NCBI GenBank assembly: GCA_021823425.1
Contig: JAKANX010000005.1
Span: forward strand, 1 to 20,985
Origin: Microcaldota archaeon
Lineage (GTDB): Archaea > Micrarchaeota > Micrarchaeia > Anstonellales > Bilamarchaeaceae
Length of the DNA stretch: 20,985 nucleotides
Direction of reading: 5' to 3'
In this document: positions 1-5,565 of the stretch, in pieces
Layout: each line of letters starts with the position of its first letter
Position numbering within the stretch: the stretch's first letter is position 1
Program-made: the position numbers and the translations under genes
The notes under the pieces: model-generated
What the model saw: only the letters and a program-made list of their open reading frames with translations
Told to the model about the DNA's origin: nothing
Database searches by the model: none

Positions 1-490
1 GTATGCCGGCGTCCCCTCCGATTGCGGAAATCCCGGTCGTTTCCGCCATTTGGATTTTCACTGCGCCGAAGTTTTTCGCGGACGTTATTTCCCCGGAGTT
101 TTCCGCCGCCCCCGCGAGGTGGAAACCGTAATTTATAATAGATTTTTTCCCGGTGCCGCGCTTTTTTTCAAGGAGCGCCGCGGTTGAAGTGACCGGAATT
201 GTGTTCGGCATGTCTATTGCGGACGTTATTCCGCCTGCAGCTGCTGAAGCGGAGCCGCTCACCCAGTCTTCCTTGTATTCCATTCCTCCTGGGATTCCTG
301 AGTCCCGGAAATGGACGTGGATGTCTATGAGTCCCGGAAGGATGAATTTGCCCGAAAGGTCCAGAATCTCGTGCCCCTCCTTGGGAATGTTCTTTTTTAC
401 CGCAGCTATTTTTCCTCCCAAAACAAGGACGTCCGCATCAGAAATGCCGTCGGCACTTGCGAGCCTGGCGCCGCAAAGGAGGATTCCCAT
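1..490 (-). CDS. pyrC: Dihydroorotase, N-terminal part (cut by window edge)
   Basis: The first 163 residues are visible and the gene runs off the left edge. Dihydroorotase interconverts carbamoyl-aspartate and dihydroorotate in cytoplasmic pyrimidine synthesis. The amidohydrolase signature is clear: a beta-sandwich start (LCGARLASADG), LPGLIDIHVHFRDSG with metal-ligand histidines H58 and H60, then AAGGITSAIDMPNTIP, typical of dihydroorotases. Lys145 in AVKIQMAETTG is at the place where amidohydrolases carry the carboxylated metal-bridging lysine. The ATG at 490 shares one base with the TGA of the preceding arrestin-like gene (TGATG), so translation is probably coupled. Allantoinase and hydantoinase are relatives; DMPNT and the HVHFRD motif favour dihydroorotase, but the C-terminal half is not visible. 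Confidence 0.85.
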   Translation of the reverse strand, partial: MGILLCGARLASADGISDADVLVLGGKIAAVKKNIPKEGHEILDLSGKFILPGLIDIHVHFRDSGIPGGMEYKEDWVSGSASAAAGGITSAIDMPNTIPVTSTAALLEKKRGTGKKSIINYGFHLAGAAENSGEITSAKNFGAVKIQMAETTGISAIGGDAGI

Positions 491-951
491 CAGAGGCCCC
501 CGACAAAGACGTCGTGGCTCGCGTTGATGTCCAGCGCGAAGGGGATGTCCAGCTTCACGTTCAGCTTCCATGTGTTCATCTGGTTGTCGTGGCCGAACTC
601 CAGGCTCGTGGGAGGCGCGTCCGCGGGCAGCCTTATGCTCACCTTGTACTCGCCCTTCTGGAATGTGCCGTCGCCCGCGACCAGCTTGTCCTGCTTGAAA
701 ATCACGCGCTGCTCCACCTTGGTTTCCTGCGTGTATGGAACGTCGGTGTATACGCCGAGCTTCCTCTTCTCCTCTATCTCGGCCTGCGGAATGTGCCTCG
801 TATGCGTGGTCTTGTTCTGCTGGACGCCGATGAGGGTGGCGACTATGCCCCTCGCCTTTATCGGCTTGTCCAGGTCAACCGAAATGGCGGCTTCCACCTC
901 GTCCCCCTTGCTGTACCCGCTCTTGTTCAGCAGAATTGTTATTCCTCCCAT
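490..951 (-). CDS. Arrestin-like / SpoOM-like beta-sandwich protein
   Basis: A 153-residue protein without signal peptide or membrane segment. Its pattern resembles the arrestin-N/SpoOM fold: ILLNKSGYSKGDEVEAAISV, then DKPIKARGIVATLIG, a charged loop, GTFQKGEYKVSIRLPADAPP, and WKLNVKLDIPFALDIN near the end. Only one arrestin-type domain fits this length. An upstream in-frame extension exists to 1215, but it reads through the previous gene. I chose the ATG at 951 because a TATA-like element (971-983) lies about 26 nt upstream, which suits a leaderless message. The stop overlaps the pyrC start by one base. Arrestin-fold proteins usually act as adaptors; the partner is unknown. The fold call is by pattern only. 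Confidence 0.6.
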   Translation of the reverse strand: MGGITILLNKSGYSKGDEVEAAISVDLDKPIKARGIVATLIGVQQNKTTHTRHIPQAEIEEKRKLGVYTDVPYTQETKVEQRVIFKQDKLVAGDGTFQKGEYKVSIRLPADAPPTSLEFGHDNQMNTWKLNVKLDIPFALDINASHDVFVGGL

Positions 952-970
952 GCGGAAGCCGTCTGCGGCA

Positions 971-983
971 AAAGTTATAATTG
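971..983 (-). promoter_or_regulatory. TATA box of the arrestin-like gene and pyrC
   Basis: On the minus strand this reads CAATTATAACTTT, centred about 26 nt before the ATG at 951. It overlaps the last codons of the YdjM-like gene, so the last two genes can be transcribed separately from alaX. Confidence 0.5.
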
Positions 984-986
984 TTT

Positions 987-1442
987 TTAGATGAGCTTGA
1001 TTTCGCGGTCTAGGAGAAGGTGGGAAAGGTAGCCTATCGCTCCGGCGAGAGCGAACTTCGGGCCCAGTATGAAATAGACGAGCAGCGAGAAGAACAGCGC
1101 GAGGAGGAGGGAGTGCGTGATTCCGCGGTGCTCCGGGCGGAAGAAGGTGAATATCACGAAATAGGCGCCCGCGAACGCGAACACGCGCAGCGCGAAGTCC
1201 CCGCCCAGCACGCACGAAACGTCGCTGCAGCGGAAGAGGTAGGTGAATATCACGGCGATGAAGATTATCAGCTTGTCCAGAAGTTCACGGGCTTTGGAGC
1301 CCACGTGGTCCAGGTCCGGAAGCAGCGCGCTCGCCCCGCAAAAGAGCGCCAGAACGAGGATTTCGTACTGGTCCGCGCCCAGGAGGCAGAAACAGGCAAG
1401 CCCGAGGATGAACGCCACACCTGCGTGAACTGTCCAGTTCAT
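987..1442 (-). CDS. YdjM-like (DUF457) membrane-bound metal-dependent hydrolase
   Basis: A 151-residue, strongly hydrophobic protein with about four membrane helices. It carries the conserved acidic and histidine positions of the YdjM/DUF457 family: H6 (VHAGVAF), LLPDLDH (residues 41-46), HRGITHSLL (H105 and H110) and GYLSHLLLD (H141, D145). The family is annotated as membrane-bound metal-dependent hydrolases, some linked to lipid or DNA-damage functions; the substrate here is unknown. The ATG at 1442 lies 4 nt after the alaX stop, with a GTGAG Shine-Dalgarno made by the end of alaX, so the two genes form one transcript. The protein is short for the family, lacking any long C-terminal extension. 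Confidence 0.8.
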   Translation of the reverse strand: MNWTVHAGVAFILGLACFCLLGADQYEILVLALFCGASALLPDLDHVGSKARELLDKLIIFIAVIFTYLFRCSDVSCVLGGDFALRVFAFAGAYFVIFTFFRPEHRGITHSLLLALFFSLLVYFILGPKFALAGAIGYLSHLLLDREIKLI

Positions 1443-1446
1443 TTTC

Positions 1447-2154
1447 TCACTTTAATACGAAGTAAATGCGCTTGTTCGCGGCTCCCTTGTTCTCCAGCTT
1501 TAGTAACTCTATCTTCCCTATTTCGGATGTATTTTTCACGTGCGTGCCCCCGTCGGCCTGCACGTCCGCGCCCGGAATCTCCACAATCCGCAGCACGGAA
1601 ATGCCGGGAGGGAGCGCGTTCGCCAGTTTCACTATTCCCGGGATTTTCATCGCCTCCTCGCGCGGGAGGGAATAGATTTTGAGCTCAATATTCTGGGCGA
1701 TTTTTTCGTTCGCCTTTTGCACGATTTCGTCGAATTTGGCGCGGTCGAAGTTCCCGAGCGAGAAATCGAACCTGCTCTTGTCCTCCTCGAGCTGGTTGCC
1801 GGTAATGAGCGCGCCTGTTTCCAAGGAGAACATTCCCGCGAGGATATGCGCCGCGGTGTGCATCCTCATCAATGCATGGCGGCGCTTCCAGTCCAGAGTG
1901 CAATTGACGGAATCGCCAGCCTTGAGGCCCTCGCGGTCCAGTTCGTGGACGATTTTCCCCTCCTTCTTTTCCACGTTCAAAACCCGGAACTCGGAACCGG
2001 AAGCCGAAAAAAGGGAACCCCGGTCGCTGGGCTGCCCGCCCCCGCGCGGGTAGAACAAATTAATGTCCAGAACCGCCTTCTTGGGCTCGGGCATTTCCAC
2101 CACTTTGGCAGCGCACTCCTTCGCGTAGGAATCCGAAAGATACACGGGGTCCAT
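1447..2154 (-). CDS. alaX: Alanyl-tRNA trans-editing protein AlaX (AlaX-M type)
   Basis: A 235-residue stand-alone editing domain that hydrolyses mischarged Ser- or Gly-tRNA(Ala). The N-terminal part contains the glycine-rich motif FYPRGGGQPSDRG (34-46), followed by an editing core with HTAAHIL (H99, H103) and GGTHVKNTSEIG (H205). The Cys that commonly precedes GGTHV in AlaRS-like editing domains is Asp201 here (QADGGTHV). An ATG at 2187 is in frame, but a TATA-like TTTAAA (2175-2182) lies between it and the ATG at 2154 and is correctly placed for a leaderless start at 2154. It is first in the minus-strand run alaX - ydjM - arrestin-like - pyrC. Confidence 0.9.
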   Translation of the reverse strand: MDPVYLSDSYAKECAAKVVEMPEPKKAVLDINLFYPRGGGQPSDRGSLFSASGSEFRVLNVEKKEGKIVHELDREGLKAGDSVNCTLDWKRRHALMRMHTAAHILAGMFSLETGALITGNQLEEDKSRFDFSLGNFDRAKFDEIVQKANEKIAQNIELKIYSLPREEAMKIPGIVKLANALPPGISVLRIVEIPGADVQADGGTHVKNTSEIGKIELLKLENKGAANKRIYFVLK

Positions 2155-2173
2155 GGGTGGAATTCCGAAGCAT

Positions 2174-2182
2174 GGTTTAAAA
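2174..2182 (-). promoter_or_regulatory. TATA box of alaX
   Basis: The minus-strand TTTTTTAAACC-like tract lies about 24 nt before the ATG at 2154. Its position rules out the longer in-frame ATG at 2187. Confidence 0.5.
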
Positions 2183-2210
2183 AACAATTCGTAGGAATAT
2201 ACTATGCTAA

Positions 2211-2245
2211 TTCCAGTGGAAACTGAAAACCCGAAACTGGAAACT
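2211..2245. repeat. Dispersed GAAACTGGAAAC-type repeat, copy A
   Basis: TTCCAGT (2211-2217) is the exact inverse of ACTGGAA (2236-2242), giving a small hairpin. Inside it a 12-nt unit is nearly repeated: GAAACTGAAAAC (2219-2230) and GAAACTGGAAAC (2234-2245). The 17-mer AACCCGAAACTGGAAAC recurs exactly in copy B (8630-8646). The element sits in the 5' flank of the initiator tRNA. Confidence 0.55.
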
Positions 2246-2249
2246 CTTT

Positions 2250-2324
2250 AGCGGGATAGGGTAGCTTGGAGTGCCCGCCGGGCTCATAACCCGGAGACCG
2301 TTGGTTCAAATCCACCTCCCGCTA
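2250..2324 (+). tRNA. Initiator tRNA-Met (anticodon CAT)
   Basis: A 75-nt cloverleaf. The acceptor stem AGCGGGA/TCCCGCT is fully paired with A1-U72, and the discriminator is A73. The D arm has GG at 2268-2269. The anticodon stem is CCGGG/CCCGG with loop CTCATAA (anticodon 2285-2287), and the T loop is TTCAAAT. A1-U72 together with three consecutive G-C pairs (29-31 with 39-41) is the initiator signature, and the sequence closely resembles known archaeal initiators such as the haloarchaeal one. CCA is not encoded. The T stem GTTGG/CCACC has one T50-C64 mismatch. A TATA-like AATATACTA near 2196-2204 could drive it with a short 5' leader containing repeat copy A. Confidence 0.95.
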
Positions 2325-2352
2325 TTTTCTTCTTTTACCACGAAAAGCAAAG

Positions 2353-2390
2353 GATTTAATATTCCGCCGGCTTACAATAAGCGGTGATTG
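2353..2390 (+). promoter_or_regulatory. TATA box and Shine-Dalgarno for the 2392 gene
   Basis: TTTAATATT (2355-2363) lies about 32 nt before the start, and GGTGATT (2383-2389) is a strong archaeal Shine-Dalgarno placed just before the GTG at 2392. Confidence 0.5.
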
Positions 2391-2391
2391 C

Positions 2392-2814
2392 GTGGTTTTC
2401 GGCTTCGGCGCCCCGGACTTGGACAAAACGTTGGATTCTTTTGTATCAGTAAAAACCGAGGGGCTGCCTGAGGAGCCTTCAAGGCTGGCCAAAGGAGGGC
2501 TCTTTGCGTACGGCGCGGAGACCGCGGCCCCGGGAGTCACGGAAGCTTACAAGTATTTCAAGGCGAGGCTCGTGGCGCATTACAAGGAGTTCAACCAGGA
2601 TTCCATAAAGGCGCTCCCGTACGCGCTCAAGGACGTAAACGACTACTGCAAGCAGAGGGGCCTCCAGATGAATTTCGAGCTCACGCTGCCGCAGGGGAGC
2701 TTCGGGCAGCAGAACAAGAAATATATCGACCTGGACAAGGCTCTGAGCAAGGAGCTTGAAAAGGGCAGCAATGTGGCGAAGCTGCCGGACAGCGGCAGGA
2801 CGAAAGTCGCCTAA
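2392..2814 (+). CDS. Unknown small soluble protein
   Basis: A 140-residue protein that I do not recognise. It starts with GTG at 2392, supported by the GGTGATT Shine-Dalgarno two bases upstream. The N-terminal third (MVFGFGAPDLDKTLDSFV) looks loosely structured. The centre (residues about 50-90) is probably helical, with EAYKYFKARLVAHYKEF and ALPYALKDVNDYCKQRG. There is no signal peptide, membrane span or metal motif. It follows the initiator tRNA and converges on the transglutaminase-like gene with a 58-nt gap. Composition and codon use match its neighbours, so it is probably a genuine lineage-specific gene. Confidence 0.65.
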   Translation: MVFGFGAPDLDKTLDSFVSVKTEGLPEEPSRLAKGGLFAYGAETAAPGVTEAYKYFKARLVAHYKEFNQDSIKALPYALKDVNDYCKQRGLQMNFELTLPQGSFGQQNKKYIDLDKALSKELEKGSNVAKLPDSGRTKVA

Positions 2815-2872
2815 TCTTCCGCCAAGGCTGGATCCGGGCCGTAACTTCCTCCGCAGCAAGCGTGCGGCATTT

Positions 2873-3673
2873 TCAGAGACCCAGTTCTATCTGGACGCGG
2901 ACGTTCTGGCTCAAAAGGTCCATGACCGAGTCCAGCGGGGGGTTTTTCGCGACCTTCATTATTATTCCTGCCTTGGCGTCCTTTTTGAGTTTTGCCTCGT
3001 TCATGAGCAGGGAGGCCATCCCGCTCTCGTAAGGTATGGGCGCGAAGATGGATATCCTGAAATCGCCGTGGCCCAGCACGCCCAGCAGGTAGCGTTTAAG
3101 GTCTGTCTCGGTTATGTGCCGCTCGGCGTCATAGATGACGCCTTCGTTGATTACGAACGCGTGCGGCTCGCGCTTGAGGGGCGAGCCCTTGAACCGTTCT
3201 GTCGGTTCCATCAGGACGATGAATGACTTGTGGCCGTGCTTAAGCATTGCGGCATCCAAAAAAATGGACCTCTCCAGGCAGCGGGAGTTCTTTTCGAAGG
3301 CGCTCCTGGGCTCGAGCACCTCAAAATAGCGGCCTTTGTGCGAGTCTGAATACTCGATCATGGAATCGAGCCGCTCCGCGGTGCTTCTCTTCCTCAGCGG
3401 GAACATGCTGTAGACGGCGTCCGCGAGGCTGCGCGGGTCCCTCGCGTCCGCGTGCTTCCATGAAATTGCCCGGTCCAGCCTTGCAGCGGATTCGCCGTCC
3501 AAATTCGTGGACAGCAGGTTGGGCTGCGCGCCGTTGTCGGACGGTATGAGCTTGATTTCGCGCTGCCTCGGCCCTTCCACGAACGGCGTTTTGGAGCTGA
3601 TGGGCACCGAAAGCGACAGCGCGATGGCAACGACTGCGGCGGTCTTCATGGCAGCCTGCTTCATGGTTGGCAT
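2873..3673 (-). CDS. Secreted transglutaminase-like cysteine protein
   Basis: A 266-residue protein with a signal-peptide-like N-terminus (MKTAAVVAIALSLSVPISS). The central region resembles the transglutaminase/papain-like fold: C132 in SRCLERSIFLDAAMLKHGHK, H171 in EPHAFVINEG and D182 in VIYDAERH are in the right order and spacing for a Cys-His-Asp triad. The product would act outside the membrane, as a peptidase or crosslinker. Starts at 3673 and 3664 are both possible; a TATA box (3694-3703) about 25 nt upstream favours 3673 as a leaderless start. It is the downstream neighbour of the DUF2207 membrane protein on the same strand, with an 81-nt gap. The family call rests on the triad pattern alone. 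Confidence 0.5.
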   Translation of the reverse strand: MPTMKQAAMKTAAVVAIALSLSVPISSKTPFVEGPRQREIKLIPSDNGAQPNLLSTNLDGESAARLDRAISWKHADARDPRSLADAVYSMFPLRKRSTAERLDSMIEYSDSHKGRYFEVLEPRSAFEKNSRCLERSIFLDAAMLKHGHKSFIVLMEPTERFKGSPLKREPHAFVINEGVIYDAERHITETDLKRYLLGVLGHGDFRISIFAPIPYESGMASLLMNEAKLKKDAKAGIIMKVAKNPPLDSVMDLLSQNVRVQIELGL

Positions 3674-3693
3674 GCGGAAATTACTCTGCGGAC

Positions 3694-3703
3694 ATATAAA
3701 AAT
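3694..3703 (-). promoter_or_regulatory. TATA box of the transglutaminase-like gene
   Basis: The minus strand reads TTTTTATATG about 25 nt before the ATG at 3673. Confidence 0.5.
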
Positions 3704-3754
3704 TGGGCGGTAGCTGCGATGGATTCCGCGCGCGCAGCCCGGATTAGGCTTGTA

Positions 3755-5470
3755 TTACCTGGCCCCTCCGCCGCCCCCTCCGCCGCCCCCTCCGCCGCCG
3801 AAACCGCCTCCGGATGAGCCGGGGGTGCTGGATGCGGTCGCGCTCGCCATGGACGCGGAGAACGCGGGTATGTACGCCATATTACTGTAGATGGGCGATG
3901 CGCGCGACTGGTCTGCGGGCACCTCGAGCTTCACGGCCTCCATCACCTTCTCGGGTATCCCGAACGCGGTCGCGTAGACCAGAAGGGTTTCCCAAATCGC
4001 TATGTCGCCGACCTTCTTCTCCCTCATCAGCGTGAGGTCGCCCATGTACTTGCGGAAGCCCTGCCAGCGCGCCTCGGTCACGCGGCCCTCGTCCGTCCAC
4101 CTGCCGAGTATTTCGGGCTTGAACGAAACGAGGAACACGAACGCGAACCCTTCCATTATCGGAATGAACGCGAGCGGCCCCGCGCCGCAGAAGAGGAGGA
4201 AACCGCCGACGAGGGCAACGAGCGAGAGCCCCATCATCATGTTGTTCCCCTTCATTTCCATGAAGTGCCTCGCGTCCATTTGCTTTTTCACGGAAGCGAA
4301 GAAGCTCTGGTACATGGAATAGTATATGTAGCCGTAACCCTTGTCCGTTATGTATTCGGCGCAGAACTCTGCGCCCATGAACGTGTCCTTCACGAAATTG
4401 TACAGTATGAGCTGGTGCTCCTTGAGCCCGTCCGGAGCCTTTTCAGGGTTTAGCCTGAACGTCACGGTCTTTTTCTTGCTGCTCCCAAGGAGGCCGGGAC
4501 GGTCTATTTCCTTCTCCTCCATGATGGAATATTTATTCTGGGCCAGCCACAGCAGCTCCCCGGTGAGCGCCTTCGGGTTCGCCCGGGGGCTGAGCAGGTA
4601 CGCGGCCTCTGCGGGCGAGAGGCCGGTGGGGGGTTCGCGCTCGTAGGGCGCCACGTATTCAAGCTGCGAGAGCGGCTTTTCCCTCCCGTAGAGAATGTAG
4701 ATTACGACGTACGCGAGCGGAAGCACGAGCATCGCGGCTACTGCGATTACGGTCATTACGAATACCGTGAACAGCGCGTTCTTGGCGTCCTGCGCGGACT
4801 TTTCCGCGTACGCCGCCTCGCCCGAGATTATTTCCGCGCGCGTCATGTAGTTGTCCGCCCTGCGCATGTGCGTGAACCACTCCTTGGGCATAACCATGTT
4901 GATTTCCAAGTAGGTCATGGGCGGGTGGTCGGTGGAGACGACGCTTATGCTGTTCTGGGCCGTGATGTTCTGGTAAGTGTTCTGGGGGGGATGGATGAAG
5001 TAAATAGTCTGGGAAAGGCTTCCGGGAAGGTGCACGGTCGCGGTCAGCTTCCCGACTCCGGTTTCCCACTGGTCGCCCCAGAGCTTGTAGAAGAACTGCG
5101 CGGCGTCCTTTTGCTCCAAGACTTCCTGCGGAAGGGTGTAAGTAAAGACAGCGTTGACGTGCCCGGCCGTGAAGGTGCCGCCGTTGAGCACGAGCTCCCT
5201 CCAGCCCTCGTTCATCTGCGTGTAGAACCTGCATTCGGCGCCCTCGCAGAACCCGGACATGTTCTCCATCACGAGGTCGGGGGGCTTGCGCACGTACAAT
5301 TCGTGGAACGTGCCGTCAAGAGTATAGCTGATGTTCTCTACGACGTAGATGGTGCCGTCCGGATTAAGGTAATAGTCAACGTGCGCTTCGGGAATTGAGT
5401 AGTCCTGCGCGAAAGAGGGGATTGCAATGAGCAGGAAAACGAGCGAGGCGAGCAGGAGGTTTTTTCGCAT
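3755..5470 (-). CDS. DUF2207 membrane protein with poly-glycine tail
   Basis: A 571-residue membrane protein. An N-terminal signal peptide (MRKNLLLASLVFLLIAIPSFA) is followed by an extracellular DUF2207 beta domain (about 25-215; YYLNPDGTIYVVENISYTLDG is typical). Then come one long membrane helix (about 234-262), a cytoplasmic stretch with a winged-helix-like segment (about 286-320), two adjacent helices (about 411-449), WETLLVYATAFGIPEKV, and a C-terminal tail of 12 consecutive glycines ending in AR. Poly-Gly tails are usual in this family, whose function is unknown. An in-frame ATG at 5512 is rejected because TTTATAAA (5491-5498) lies between it and 5470, at the right distance for a leaderless start at 5470. 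It is divergent from gyrA. Confidence 0.85.
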   Translation of the reverse strand: MRKNLLLASLVFLLIAIPSFAQDYSIPEAHVDYYLNPDGTIYVVENISYTLDGTFHELYVRKPPDLVMENMSGFCEGAECRFYTQMNEGWRELVLNGGTFTAGHVNAVFTYTLPQEVLEQKDAAQFFYKLWGDQWETGVGKLTATVHLPGSLSQTIYFIHPPQNTYQNITAQNSISVVSTDHPPMTYLEINMVMPKEWFTHMRRADNYMTRAEIISGEAAYAEKSAQDAKNALFTVFVMTVIAVAAMLVLPLAYVVIYILYGREKPLSQLEYVAPYEREPPTGLSPAEAAYLLSPRANPKALTGELLWLAQNKYSIMEEKEIDRPGLLGSSKKKTVTFRLNPEKAPDGLKEHQLILYNFVKDTFMGAEFCAEYITDKGYGYIYYSMYQSFFASVKKQMDARHFMEMKGNNMMMGLSLVALVGGFLLFCGAGPLAFIPIMEGFAFVFLVSFKPEILGRWTDEGRVTEARWQGFRKYMGDLTLMREKKVGDIAIWETLLVYATAFGIPEKVMEAVKLEVPADQSRASPIYSNMAYIPAFSASMASATASSTPGSSGGGFGGGGGGGGGGGGAR

Positions 5471-5489
5471 GCCCTTATGACTTCGCCAA

Positions 5490-5499
5490 GCTTTATAAA
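5490..5499 (-). promoter_or_regulatory. TATA box of the DUF2207 gene
   Basis: ATTTATAAAG on the minus strand lies about 25 nt before the ATG at 5470. It is in the 95-bp divergent region shared with gyrA. Confidence 0.6.
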
Positions 5500-5521
5500 T
5501 CTCAACATGCAATAGAAATAA

Positions 5522-5557
5522 GCGATATTTTACGACGATAACATGCTAGTTTAGGTG
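5522..5557 (+). promoter_or_regulatory. Probable gyrA promoter and Shine-Dalgarno
   Basis: GATATTTTAC (5523-5532) is a TATA candidate. AGGTG (5553-5557) is a Shine-Dalgarno that fits the ATG at 5566 (8 nt apart) and not the in-frame TTG at 5560 (2 nt apart), so it decides the start. Confidence 0.45.
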
Positions 5558-5565
5558 CTTTGGAA

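Noticed and set aside
311..1682. Long plus-strand ORFs across the alaX-pyrC region
   Set aside because: They are antisense shadows of genes with clear motifs (PyrC, YdjM, AlaX), with Arg/Pro/Ser-rich composition and no RBS.
2155..2187. Longer AlaX start at 2187
   Set aside because: The likely TATA box lies between 2187 and 2154, so a transcript would begin at about 2154.
3767..3820. Repeated CCGCCGCCCCCT tract as a tandem repeat or regulatory element
   Set aside because: It is simply the coding sequence of the poly-glycine tail of the DUF2207 protein, normal for that family.
5471..5512. Longer DUF2207 start at 5512
   Set aside because: It would place 14 residues before a normal signal peptide, and the TATA box would fall inside the coding region.
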